In this document: positions 36,184 to 48,673 of the stretch, piece by piece
Layout: the number at the start of each line of letters is the position of its first letter
Position numbering within the stretch: the first letter of the stretch is position 1
DNA from: Astur gentilis
Lineage: Eukaryota > Chordata > Aves > Accipitriformes > Accipitridae
DNA: 64,000 nucleotides
Reading direction: 5' to 3'
Assembly (NCBI RefSeq): GCF_929443795.1
Contig: NC_064905.1
Span: forward strand, 3,318,786-3,382,785
The notes under the pieces: model-generated
Told to the model about the DNA's origin: nothing
Databases searched by the model: none
What the model saw: the letters and a program-made list of their open reading frames with translations, nothing else
Made by a program: the position numbers and the translations under genes

Positions 36184-39100
36184 ACAGCGCAGTGCATGCA
36201 TCCGCAAAGCTAGTGCATCTCGGTTATTACAGACTCAAAGTCTATGTGCTAGACAGCAGATTTGCAGTTCGTGTTCATGTTTCAGTCCCAGGCACAAGCA
36301 TCTAACTGGACACGTGCTTCGGGAGCACACACCCCGATTCCCTCTGGGATTCCCTGTTAAGAAATAAAGCAGCTCTGACCTCCCATTTCACGTCTTGGGA
36401 TGCTGCAAAGCACCACAGCTCTGCAGCCTCCCGTTTGGGTGAGGGCGGTCCTGCCTCTGCCATTGCTCCTGCTGGGGAGCAGCGTTTCAAGATAGTGTGG
36501 TAGCCAGTACCAGCTTATATAGATATCCCTGCAGCCTGTTTTCCACCATGGCGTCCTCTACAGACACAAGATAATTGTGGTAGTCACTGAGCTAATGAAA
36601 CATTGGCCCCGACAACGCCCCAAGCAGATGCCAGGAGCCACTTCCCAGGCAGTGAGTCCATCCCGTGTGATGGAGCTCCTTTGCTCTCTGAGGGTTTTGT
36701 CAACACCTCAGTATTATTAAAATGTTGGTTTTAAAGTCAATTTCCTTTTCTTTTCTTTGTAGTTTATGGAGTGTTGCTGAAGACCTTCTCCCAGGCTAAA
36801 ATGAGGATCAGTTCCAGGTTTGCAGTCATATCAACAGTAGGTTCGTGATTTATTTCTAAGGTGCCTGTGTAATTACCCATGCCCCCCACACACCTCCTGT
36901 TCACACTGATTTTCCCTGTAGCTAATGAGTCTTCCCAGAGAGGAGAAGGAGGAGGACTGGTTGGTTCACTAAACCCCCATGCAAATGAATGAGCTTCTAA
37001 AATGAATCCAGCCTCTGTAGAGACAGTGTCTCCCAAAAGCTGACAGGCCTTATTGTAAATGTAGAAGGCTCAGCTTTCTTAAACTGAACATTTCTGCCAA
37101 GTTTTGCCAACAGCATCATATTGATGTTCTTTTTTTCCCACTATTTCTGTTTTGGTCAAAGTGTTGATGGATTTGTTTTGCCATTATAGCTTCTGTCATC
37201 TTTATCAGCATGTTGCCTACACAAGGCAGGGTTCGGCCAGTGGTGCAGAACTTATAGCCCCAAAAGATACTCTTAAATATTTGGATCTCTGGATCTAATA
37301 TGTGCTGATACTGGGAAGTGTTTGGAGCAGTGGTTATGTTTCGAAATTAAGAAAGGTTGCCTTTGGTACCACGTTTAAGTTAAGTATCTTTGCCACGCAA
37401 TGATGGGGTGAGCTTTGTCAACCTAAAAATAGGTTTGCATATCTTTGCGGGATTCCTTTTTTGCACCAGCTGCATGAATCTGGGTGTATCTGTACGTTAC
37501 AGAGAGCTGATGCAAAGCAGTACTCATCAGGGTACCTGGAGGAGGTGTGAGGGACCATTTGGTAGCCCATTAGAGCAGCCAGCTGGTCGCCAGCCCCATT
37601 TGTATAAGATAGCCCGGCATGGGGTTGCGAGCCAAATCTGGCAAGTGGACAGTGCCAGCTGCTGAACTGGGTGCCGGCCAGCGGCCAGCCCCCGTGCAGA
37701 GCAGCCTTTGAACTCTTGTCTGAAGCGAGCTGTGCATTGGCCCCCAATGTAAATGAGAGCAGCCTGGAGACTGTTATAAATTACAAGACTGCTCTAGCCC
37801 CAGAGGCAGGCACACATCTGGCCAGGCTCCCATCAGGGGAGCGGTGCTGGAGGTATTGCTTTGGCTCTGTCTCACAGTCAGACTTCCCTTTATTGGGGTG
37901 ATCTTCTCATGGCTTCTTGTACTGGGACTGGGCTATCAGAGCCGGAAAGTCATTTCCATCTTTGCTTTTCTGGAAAAGTTAGTCCTGATGTAAAGTGTTG
38001 TCACCCTCCGTGCCTGACCTCTTGCCTGCGATCGGCCCGCTGACCAGCCTGCCCTAGGTAGGATCACCCTTCTCTCCCCATCACCAGCGGCTCTCTTCGG
38101 GATTCCTTGACAAGGACCTGGCCCAATGCTGGCTCTTCTTCTTCTTCCCAGGGTGTAGAATAAAACCAGCAAAACCACATTCAGCTGACCTCCAGGTGCA
38201 GTCTGAGTTCAGACACCCTCTGCTGATGTTGTCCAACTTTGCGCTGGATTGCTGGGCTGATCTTAGTAAAGAGGCTCAAAGTGTGTGGAAGCCACCCAGA
38301 CTAACATCCCTTTGCACCGCTTTTTACATTTTTGTCTAATCACTTAGAAATGAGTTTTTGAAAAGGCAACCAGAGGGATAAAACCAACTCACCAGTGCAA
38401 ACTAGTCACAAGCCCTGTTAATGTCACTTTTTCCTGAAATGGGGCATAAACAAAGTAGACAGCAGCTCTGGAATGTAATGAATTCTCGTGTCGATACAAA
38501 CCACTTAATTCACTTATCTGCAGGTAATTTAGCTACTCCTGAGGATGAAAACCCTTTTAAGTATACTTCCCCTCACACAATTTAGGGGGAGAAGGAAGAG
38601 CACAGGCCAGTGTGATTGGCAGAGGGCAGTTCTTAGCAGGCTGGGTGAGCCAGGAACCCCTTGGCCAGAGCACTGGCTGTGCACAGCTCTGTTTTCCCGT
38701 ATGAATTAAGCAGTAATCAGTCTTGATGGTGGCTTTCTGTTCAGTAGAAAAGTTCATCTTTTCATTTCAGTGCCCCCGAGTATCCTGAAACTCTTCAACT
38801 GGCAGAAAAATGACATGGAAAAAAATAGAATTGGTTTTGCTGTATATTCAGATAAATTAGTATGATTTCAAATATATCAGGTAATGTATCTCCTTTTATA
38901 ACCACAATTCTTAACATCACATATGAGTTTTGGAGGGCTAAATGTTTGGGATCTGGAAAAAAATGCCTGTACTGAGGGACTCTTGTCAATCTGACAGCCA
39001 GGCTCACCTCCCGCATCAGTCCCTCGTCCCAGATGCTCTAGGGATGCTGCTCTAAAAGCTTTCTGTCCCAAAACCCAGGGGATTTCCAAGAAAAGGAAGA

Positions 39101-42100
39101 GTGTTCAGTTTTTACCTTCTCAGCCTCATCAAGTGGGAAATATGATTGTTCACACAAAGGTTGAGCTACTGCCCACTGGGCTCTACTCTCTGCAGTGGAT
39201 TTTGGAAGACAGAAGATATTAATTGTAACAACAAGACTTTTATAGACATGCTTAAGTATTTGCAAGATCACTTTAAAAATATTATACGAAGGAAGTGTTT
39301 TCAGAGGCAACACGTACTAAATGGACAATAATAATGACGAAGTAGTAGCCCTGACAGAAGATACTGAAAAATTCAGAGTTTTGGGGGGAATTTGTAAAAA
39401 ATCGGGTTTTCCAGGTGAAAGCCTGCTTTTATTCTGTCACTCTGCTGGGTGCCTGGTAGGAGTTGGAAGTTGGGAACTAGATGCTCCCATTCCTCTCCAA
39501 AACACTCCATGTTTTGGTAGTAAAACATCATCTCCCAGTTCTCCTCACCGTCTCCCAGTTTGTGGTTTCTTTGGGTTTTTTTCCTAGAATTAAGGCTTTT
39601 GGATGAAAAAGGAACATTTTGAGGAATTCCAACAGTGATCACAAAAGACTGAAAAATCGATTATGGAATATATCCATAACCCTTATTGCAGATGTCTATG
39701 TGAGATAAGTATCAGCTGTATGTTGCACCCGTGTCGCACATGGGACCAGGCAGTAAAGCACATGGCCCCATAGGATACCCTCGGTGGTGGAGGGCTGTGT
39801 TAAGAGTTGCCTGGCCATGCTTGGTTTGTACTGGCCATCTTTCTTGTGTGGTCTTGAACGATCTCTTCCATTTATTTGATTGTATGTTTAGGGCTGAATG
39901 TAGCTTCCAGGAAATCTTGTACAATTCAGCTGACCTCAGCAGACCTGACCAAGAGAGCAAAATCTGGCGTTTGTATCTGCTGTGTGATGCCCTGGAGTCC
40001 CCTGGGTGAAAGGTGCTATGGAGGTATGGAAAAATTTAATTTCTTTTTAAGTGCTGGGGATGCATGGGAGGGGGAGGAGGTCTGTGCATGGCTATGTCAG
40101 CCTGGGGAGTACAGAGTGGGTTCCCATATGGTCAGTTTTTAGGATTTCTCCTGTTTCAGATCTGCATAAATGGCCCACTCAAGGAGGCCCAACTATTAAA
40201 AACAGCTGACAACGAAAAAGGGGGAGGTGAACGCCAAGCAAGCAGCAAGTCAACTATGTAACTGAGCTGACAGATGGCAAATTAATGTTGTCAAATAGAA
40301 AGAAGTACATAAAGCTAAGGAGCACTATGACCAGATTGCTTTCTTGCACATGAAGTCTTTAATCATATGGATATCCTTGCTATTTTTACTCTAATGAGAT
40401 TGGGAAAGAAAAATAAGACTGAGGCATCAAATTAAAGATGAATTTGCTTTGAATCCACAAGAAATTGAAGCCCTTGCAGAAACAAGGAGAATTATTTGCC
40501 AGGCAAAATTAGTGTCACAGATGAACTTGTTTGTGCTTCTGAATTTTGACATGTTTATTTTATTGGTAATATTGCTGTAGCGAAAGTGTGTAATAGCCAG
40601 TGTAGGTAAGCAGTCAAAGGAAGTCGAGTGAAAACTGATGTTCATGGAGCTTTTTGCCCTTAGGCAAAAGCAAAAAAACCCAACCCACCCAAACGCTTCC
40701 ATCTACTCATTGGTAAAAGGAAAAAAAAAGAAAAGTAATTTCTGTTGTAAGATACAACTCGACAAAATGCCAGTGGGCCAAGTACACTAACATAAAATAG
40801 CTATTTGCCCATTGTGAGTTTTATACTGAGAATATGAATTTGCTTTGTTCCGTGTATTTCTTTAATGGTAAATGTGAGGATGTCTTTTAATCAAGAGGCT
40901 AATGTGGGCTCTGACAACTATTAAGGTATTCACACCTCTGATTAAAGAGAGAATCGGCCTGTATCTGAGCAAGGAGCTCGGTAAACAAATACATCAATCA
41001 TGGGAAAATATCCCCCAGTATGTGTGTGGTCAGAGAAAGCCAGCCAAGGCAGTTAAAAGGAAGCAATTTTCCACAGTGCTTGGAGGTAGGTAATATAAAA
41101 TAATCCATAATTAAGTTTAATCGTGGCTTATCAGACCTTTCTAGGACTGTGAGCATTGCGTTTAATGTTTAACATACTACTTTTGCTATAAGCTTTCTCT
41201 GATGCCATTTCATTGATACTATGAGCCCATTTTATTTGGAAGTGGCAGACGTGACAACTATGTCTGGAGGCCAGATTCATAGCTGATACGACTCAGGATA
41301 GCTGCAGCAAGCTCTGATATTATGTGGACTAGATCCTCTGCTAATAAAAAATGGGTTTGCTCAATGGAGCCAATGGAGCAATCCAATTTACACGTAAGAG
41401 CCTGGCCCAGCCATTGTGCTGTTGCTGTGGAATGGCCAGATCCAAGTCCCTAAGTCTTTCTGTTGGCTTGAGCTAGAGGTTGCTTCAAGCCACTTGTAAG
41501 GACAGTAGTTCTTTTACTAGAAGGGGAAAGTAGTGCCTGCTACTTGTAAAGAAGCACGTACCCTTCTCTTCTTGTCTGCATCAAGCAAGGAACAGCCTCT
41601 TAGGAGTTGGACCTGGATCAGAGGTGCGCTTTTCAGCTCAAGAGTACAGAAGGTGAAACAGTCGGTGGTGGCCAAGGCTGTTTGCTATAACTAAAGAAGT
41701 CTGCTGTCCCCCAACCCGTGCAGCCTGTGGTTTTACAAAATGGATTTATGTTAGCAGAGTGTAAAGACATCTGGTTGCTGCAAATGGCCTTCCCATCACT
41801 ATATTTTTTTCTTAAGTCTTATGGGAAGTGGACAGTCTGTTATTTCAGGCTGTCCTGAAAGTAGGCAAGTTGTCCTTTCATGAAACCAATGCCAGGTAAA
41901 GATAGAAGCACGAGAGGAAAATGGTGTTTAGCCTCTGTGGTTTCAAACTGACCCAACTGCAGGTGGTCCCCAGCTAACCCAGGGGACGCATTCAAAGCCA
42001 GTCGGTGACTGCAGAAGCAGGGGTTCAGCTCTAGGCATGAGGTACCACGAATGAGATACCTGGCGAGAGGAGGAGACAACAGTGATGGTGAGGAGCTTGT

Positions 42101-44189
42101 CGCTGAGCACCAGCACCAGTGTTAGCAGCTTTGCACACTGCATTAAGTACAGTGTGGAAGATTTTTTTTTCTGAAGGGAACAATTTACCGAACTTTCAAA
42201 TACTAACAGGTATTTTTTTGCAGCACATGGCCAGCAGCAGCAACAAGTCACAAAGCAAACCTTAACGTATTCATCCCTTTGAACAGCGTATTTTAGCAGA
42301 AACATTAACAAATTGGAGGCTGATGTGAGAGGATCTGGTAAACCATCCTAACCCGATCACTACAATCAATACTAATGCTGGGACAAAGTTGGTTTATTTC
42401 ACTTTTGCGCCAGTAATGTATAACATCTCAACCAATAACATGAAGATCTCAAAGGCTTTTAGTACATCAGTTTCTTCAAGAATGATATATTAAGATGACA
42501 CCATACAGGATTAACGGAAATATATACAGTCCAGTAAGCCATGCTAATGGGCTAAATGCTAAAATCTCAATCTGACCCTAACAAGGGTCATCTTAGTGGC
42601 CTGTGGCCACTGGGACTTCTTAGGAATGTGGCTTCATTTTCCCCCAAATGCCAAAATTCTTGTGTACCTTGTAAAGAGAATATTTTAATATGCGTAATCC
42701 CAGGGTTGGGCATGCTTTTCAGAACTGCTGCTATATATCGTAAGTATATGTTTACTTCAGTATAATGCTGCAGATCTTTTTACTTAGTGTGTCAGCATTT
42801 AACTAAAGCTGAACAAAGTTTTGCAGGCAGAGATTTTTGTTTCCCATTTCAGAAAGAAATCTAGTTTGGAGCTAAGTGGGAATTCTTCATTAATCAAAAC
42901 ATGCCACTTTAATACTGTCAAAATAAATGCTCTTACATACAGAGATGACATTTACATAATTTAATTTATAATCTTTAAAATCAAAAAACACCATCCTGAA
43001 AAAAAAAAGTAAACTTCACTGAAATACAAAATATCTGATCTTAATTTTGATGACAAAGTTGGAGAAAATATTCTGGAGAGGGGGCACAGTTTGAAACATC
43101 GTTGTCTGCTTTGGCAGTTCTTCGGTGGACTGAAAAACAGGTTGTTTGCAGAGCTCCCCTTTTTAACTAGCTGAGAGAGTATCTGTTGACTGTTTTTCAA
43201 ACCTACCCTCATGGCTTTATGTTTAAATGCTGTTTCCCAGTTCTTCATCCAGGCCATCATATTTTCCAGGTCCCTTTGAATTCAGACACATCTGGACTTA
43301 GGCAAGCCTCCTTCATTTATTTTCGCTCTGGACTTGCTGAGCCATGTCAGGGGTTTTGTGAGCATGTGCCTGATTTGCAGGCTCTGAGTCTGCAAGTGCC
43401 GAGAGTCCTCAGCATCCCTCCAAGGCTTGTGACTCCCTATGGCACTTGGGGATCGACTCCTGATCCTGTAGCACTGGGTTTGCACGAAAAAAATCCTACC
43501 TTCAGCCTGTGAGCAGGGGCAGGCATGCTGAGAGAGGGGAGGACAGGACCAAGAACCAGACCCCCCAGGTCAGGCACGTTCTCTTGTTAGGTGCAGAGTT
43601 AATGCAAGTGCTTCGTTTCAAGCATGTCCTAGTGCAGCTATCTCATTTTAGGCACGTGCTTAAGTAGTTTTGTGAACCAAGGCTTTAGGCTGCTCAGGAC
43701 AGGACTGCTCTCCCTGCAATGCTGGGGTCTAGCACTGTGGGAAATTGTTTTTTGTTCAGGCTTCAAAGGTTGATCATGATCCAAGTAAGAATAAGCGATT
43801 TGCAAGCCGCAGAAAAAACAGTGTAATCCGTCAGCTGTCCCCAAGGTGCATTGGTTTGTAAGTACAAAGGGCTGTAGGTAACCCTGGTTATCCCAAATGA
43901 CAAGGCCTGGAGAAGGGCTCAGAGGGAGGTGGCAGCTGGCAGCTGTCCTTGCTCGCGCTTGACCCTGGCATGGGCTGGACCTGTGGCCACCTGGCAGAGC
44001 GACTTGTGCCTCCCTGCTAGTCCAGGGCTTTGGGCTCAGCTCTTCCAGAGCTGCACATATAAAAACAACAGCTAATAAATAAAGTGTTTGCTATTTCTTT
44101 GGCAAAAGAAAGAAAAGCTACAAAGAAAACACCTACAATAGATTTTCTTTTTTTTTTAACGTGGTTGGATGAGAGCTGAAGATTTGTCA

Positions 44190-44205
44190 CAAAGAAGCTT
44201 CTTTG
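44190..44205. repeat. 16-bp palindrome with CAAAG/CTTTG ends
   Basis: CAAAGAAGCTTCTTTG is an exact palindrome. Its ends read CAAAG/CTTTG, the core shared by TCF/LEF- and SOX-type HMG-box sites. Dimeric binding is speculation. Confidence 0.6.
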
Positions 44206-44392
44206 GCTTCGATTTGACACTAGATTTCAGTCGGTCCAATGGAATTTTAATGCTATGGCCAAATATAACATCAAATAATGAAAAACTTCAATGGTAAACA
44301 TTAACACAAACAGGCATCAAGTATATTAAACATCTTTTAGAATGCAACAGGCCAAATCTGCAAATTGGGAACAGGTCCCTGAGCTGGCACAC

Positions 44393-44400
44393 TATAAAAG
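44393..44400 (+). promoter_or_regulatory. Isolated TATA-like box
   Basis: TATAAAAG is followed about 25-30 bases later by CATCTCC-type sequence, but no open frame, CpG cluster or splice donor supports a promoter. A similar TATAAAAG occurs near 8,435, which shows how readily the motif arises by chance. Confidence 0.12.
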
Positions 44401-46339
44401 CAGGCTTCAGTTTGCCATCTCCGGGACCTGTCGATGGAATACAGTGTATATCTGAGTTAGACTCCGTTACGTGTTCAGATTAAACTCTGTGTAGCATTGA
44501 TTCAGCTATTTATTTTGGCTACAAGGAGCCGGTGTTAAAACATGGCTGCCTAAATTGGATGTCCATAGCCCAAATCTGCACTAAGGGGACTAAGTGCTTA
44601 TTTTATAAGTCTGGCTACTGAGGCCAGCAGCTGAGCCCAAGCCTTGCAAAGCCAATGTTGAAAATGGGGCCAAATTTTTCAAAACTCAGGGCCTGCAGTA
44701 TGTGCATGGGGTTTTTCAAAAATGCAAAATCCCCTGCAGCTCCCGCGAGGTGCAGGTGTGAGGGCTGACAGCCGGACCATGAGCAGCGAGTCCCATCCGG
44801 GCTCACAGCACCTTTCCTGCCCCGGGATGGGCTCAGCCCTCGGCAGCCGCCCCTGCTGGGGGTCCTGCCTGCTCTTGCTGCGCTTATCTGATGTGGTCGC
44901 CCTCGATGTATAGACTAGAGAGTGGCCAGATCACCAACTTGTTTAAAATTTGCCACACCAAAATAAACTCAAAAATTACCACATCTCAAGTTTTGTCCAG
45001 CTGAAATGGATTAATTTGTTTCTCTTTGACTGCCTAGGGTTTAAGTGATTGCTACCATGCATTAAGGTTGTAGTCATTAATGGCTAAAAAAGCATCAGAT
45101 GGGGGTTCGGCTATCCTGGTTTGGGGGACACTGCATGGTTTTTGGTGACTGGGAGTCTGATGTTGGAGAAATGCACTGGATTGAGGAGTAGTGCTTCTGC
45201 TTTTTCCAGTAAGTAAATAATAAATAATATAATAAACATGCCCCGTGAATAAGTCTCTGTCATTAAAATAATTTCTTAGCTATAGAACCAATTCATGCGT
45301 GAACCCCCCATAGCATGCAAAGGCACATACATTGTCGCCTGAGCATTATATCCTTCTGTAGGCAACTGGGCTATATCCCAAATGCCAGCTTCCAGCGGGG
45401 TTATTTTCCCCACTTTGATTCATAATTACTGATCACATGGGAGGATGGAGAGGAAAGGCCCAAGTTTTTTTTTGTTCCTCGTTTAATAATTTAATTTGTA
45501 TTCTGATCTTCAAATCCCAATAGCATCATGTGAAGCAGAGAAGCTCGGCAGGGGAGGGGGGAGGAGGGATAGTGGAGGGAGCCAGGGCTTTCTATTTCCA
45601 TATGGTGAGCCTCTCCTCCTTGCGATCACAGCTTGTCATCTGTCTTCTTTTAAACTTCAGATCCCCTGTAAAAATCTTCCCAGCAAAGAATGGGCCATAA
45701 ATGTGACACAAAGACAGTCCAAGTGAAGAGATTACCATGGGGTAATCATGAAGCATGATTTCATTAGAGGGTTTCTTTACATGCGGGCATGGACGCAAGA
45801 ATAACCCGAGCCACGGGAACCGTGTATTTCTGGAGTGGGGCACAGTGGCAGGAGTGTAACTAATATTCTGGGGAGATAAGCCTGTATATTCCCCTTTCAT
45901 TTACGCGTCTTTCTCGTAGTCTAAATTGTGGTCAGATTAAATGGTCAGATCAAATGACCACCTTGATTTACCTGGTTTTAAAATGGCACAGAGGAGCTAC
46001 CGGCCCCACTGCCTCTCCCTGCTAGGGACAACTCAGTGTTAATATCCCACCAGCAGAAGGAAGGAAATTGTTCTAGTTTAGAGACTTTCTATAAAGTAAC
46101 AATATTGTCATCTCCTGATGTACAACCATGGGAGAACAGAATATAACATTGCACCTGGTTTTTCTGTGACCCAAATGCTGCTCACATGCAATGCTTCGGA
46201 GCGCCTTTCTTTATCGAGTTACTTCATGCAAACTGTACTTAAAAACATGAAGTTAATAGTTTATAATCTAATTCAGTGTAATGCAAGCATCTCTGCAGTT
46301 GATTTTCATGCATGCCCCATACAGTGGGTCATTTGCTGT

Positions 46340-46377
46340 GGGGTCGGGGCGGGGGGGTGGGAATGAGGGGGACAGGG
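46340..46377 (+). other. Strong G-quadruplex motif
   Basis: Six G-runs lie within 38 bases: 46,340-46,343, 46,346-46,349, 46,351-46,357, 46,359-46,361, 46,367-46,371 and 46,375-46,377. Loops are 1 to 5 bases. This is the strongest G4 candidate in the window outside the pentamer satellite. Confidence 0.8.
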
Positions 46378-46529
46378 TTCGCTACAGCTCATTTGTTGTG
46401 AACACTCTGGACATCGTCAAAACAGAACGATTTCTGCGGAAAGGCCTTGTTTTCCTCCCGTGGCTGAGGAGGGTCTGCTCTTGCAGAAATGGTTTGCATT
46501 GATGGTGGGGCAGTAGTGCTGTGGGCCAG

Positions 46530-46592
46530 GTCCGGTAGCAAGAGGGGAGTTGGGGAGCGGCGAGGGGGTGCGCGGCCCGAGACTCTCCCGGG
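46530..46592. promoter_or_regulatory. Small CpG cluster downstream of G4
   Basis: Seven CpGs occur in about 60 bases of GC-rich sequence, including GTGCGCGGCCCGAG. With the G4 motif 150 bases upstream it resembles a fragment of a promoter region, but it is far shorter than a CpG island. No start site can be fixed. Confidence 0.25.
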
Positions 46593-46884
46593 GGATGAGC
46601 AATGCTGCCAGAGACCTTAGCAGCCATGCCACAAACTGCCTGGGCATCTCACACATGGGGATGGTCTGCCCAATTCCTTTTCTGTAAGGAGGTGAATAGG
46701 TTAGGTGAAAGGCATACGGGAACTCCTGGTTTGGGTCAAGGCGTACTTCTGATTTTAGCTACGCGATCGATTGCTGGAGGTCCCTGGATGCTGGCACAGC
46801 TGAAACGTGACTTTGTGCCCCACACAAGAGTCCAGACCTGAGCCATCATTTCTTTCTCTCCTTCTCCCGTAAGACGTGTTGCAG

Positions 46885-46998
46885 AGAAGACCCAGAAGAC
46901 AGAAGCAGAAGGTGCAGCAGAGCACTGCTATGGTGAAGGCACGGCACCCAGCTCACGGCTTGGCGAGGACTCTGCTGGAGGTGGCTCGATCCATCCAG
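46885..46998 (+). other. Exon-like segment between good splice signals
   Basis: A pyrimidine-rich tract with CTTTCTCTCCTTCTCCCGT and then GTTGCAG ends at 46,884. The next 114 bases are open in one frame as exactly 38 codons, and a near-consensus donor CAG/GTAAGG follows at 46,999. The predicted peptide is basic at its start (RRPRRQKQK) and matches no family I know. The frame stays open past the donor to 47,223, so openness does not distinguish exon from chance. It could be a lncRNA exon, an unrecognised coding exon or coincidence. Confidence 0.2.
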
Positions 46999-48659
46999 GT
47001 AAGGTGGTGTGGATACAAAAGCTCCTGTTGGGAGCTACAGCTGTGCAGCCCTCCACCTACCACTGCTTCTGCCCTCCCATCCCTCCCTGGGACCACACAG
47101 GCCTTTGCATTTAGCAGGTGCCTCCTTTTCCTTCCCTTCCCATCTGCGCAGGCTCAGATGAAGATGTCGGGTCACCTCTTTGCAGTACCTGCTGCGGGCA
47201 AGCCCAGGTCTTCGCCCTCTTAGAAACTACACTGGACCTACAGAAACTATTGCGGGAAACAAAGTGACCAGCTGGACCAGCCCCAGTGGGCCACAGCAGC
47301 TTGGTCTGTGCCAGGGTTTCCCGATGTTACCGCTCTGTTCCGATGAAACATTATACAGAAAGATATAGGCAAAGCATTATGCTCACAGCCTTTGCCAACA
47401 AGTTATGTTTTAATGTAATTTAACTGTAATCTCAGAGTGTTTTTGTTAGCTATAATTAGTAAAATATGTCTGTTTTCTGTGTTCCTTGAAGACGTCTGAA
47501 CTCCTGCCAGTTCCCTATAGTTTTCCTGACATGCAGTGTAACAAGCAGACCACCAAAATGTATTTACCAATAACTGTTTATTTACATTCCATGAAATCTA
47601 ATAACATTTGCTGCCTTCATTCGGGATAAATGCTGGCCAAAGTGTAAAGCATAAAAAAATAAACACTGCCTTAATTTCTAACCCAGTCCACAGAATATTT
47701 TATTTTTGCTCAATTTGCCCTGCCTGTTAGCATTTTGGCATTCTGCTGTTTGGAAGTTGGAAAAAAAAGTTGAAAAAGTTCTGTAATGCATCTTCCTGTT
47801 CAGTCCAAAACCTTGCAGGGATTTCCTGGACATTTTATTTTTCATTTCTAAAGTCTGCACAAGGCTGGCATTTAATTTCTTTGTTTTCAAGCTCTCACAA
47901 ACGTTTGAAACCATATTGCAGAGAAAACGTCCAGGGCACTAAACAGCAATGGTGGTTGGTGTTGCACCAGTGCCAGTGTAAAGCACTTACTCTCCCAGAG
48001 TCATTGGCTTTGCTGGTGTAAAAATAATCAGAATTAGGTCTGTATCTTGTTACTAACCCTATCTGCTCTTGTTCAAGAAATTGTAACTGAGGGCAGAATC
48101 GTCATCTCAAATCTTAAACAGGTTCCTCTCCTCCTGTATCTGGTTTTGTTTATATGAGTATATGCTTTCTCAAAGCCCAGACAATTCAGATGGTGTAGGG
48201 AGGAGAGGTCACATACAGCAGCTGTGGGCGATACCTGCAGCTGGCAAAATGTGATGCAACCCTGTTGATGTCAGCGATGCCCGGTCCTAGCCCAGCTGAG
48301 GAGGTGGGCTGGTGTTTCTGCCTGGTTCTGTAATGCCAGTGGGCTCACCCAGGAGAGCGCCAGCAAGCGCCTGTCTCCGAGAGCACTGCAGGAGCCAGAC
48401 TCGTGGGCAGCTGGATGGACTGTGACAGGCTGCATGTGCATAGTGAGTGCCAGACTTTCATCGTGTCACTGGTGTGTTGCGCTAAAATCCAGGCAGAGCT
48501 GGGTAGAGCAATACGCTTGCTGAACTGAGCAGCGAGATGGGGTTTAGAGTGAACCGGAGCGGACGAGTCACCTCTGCTGATCTGAGCGACGTGCAGCAAG
48601 CACAGAAGCTGAATGCCACCACGTCCCCTCCCAGGGCAAGGAAAGCCAGCAGAGCCCCG

Positions 48660-48673
48660 GCAGCTGCAGCTGC
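48660..48673. repeat. Palindromic double E-box
   Basis: GCAGCTGCAGCTGC is an exact 14-bp palindrome with two CAGCTG E-boxes, bracketed by CCCC and GGGG with one extra base on the left. It lies in a GC-richer patch. Binding by bHLH factors is a possibility only. Confidence 0.4.

Larger units (their letters stand above)
36184..46339. other. Noncoding stretch
   Basis: About 10 kb with no recognised gene. A strong splice-acceptor-like tract ends at 36,762 and is followed by a 78-base segment open in one frame, but with a weak donor. A TATA-like TATAAAAG lies at 44,393-44,400, a 16-bp palindrome at 44,190-44,205, an AT-rich ATAAATAAT run near 45,210-45,237 and a G-rich run near 45,551-45,579. None is enough to call a gene. 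Confidence 0.5.

Noticed and set aside
36763..36840. Exon-like 78 bases after an excellent acceptor (TTTTCTTTTCTTTGTAG)
   Set aside because: The donor (GTAG/GTTCGT) is weak, only one frame is open, and the peptide is unfamiliar. Good acceptors are common by chance.
44393..44440. TATA box with a possible initiator
   Set aside because: No transcript-like sequence or open frame downstream, and the same octamer occurs elsewhere by chance.
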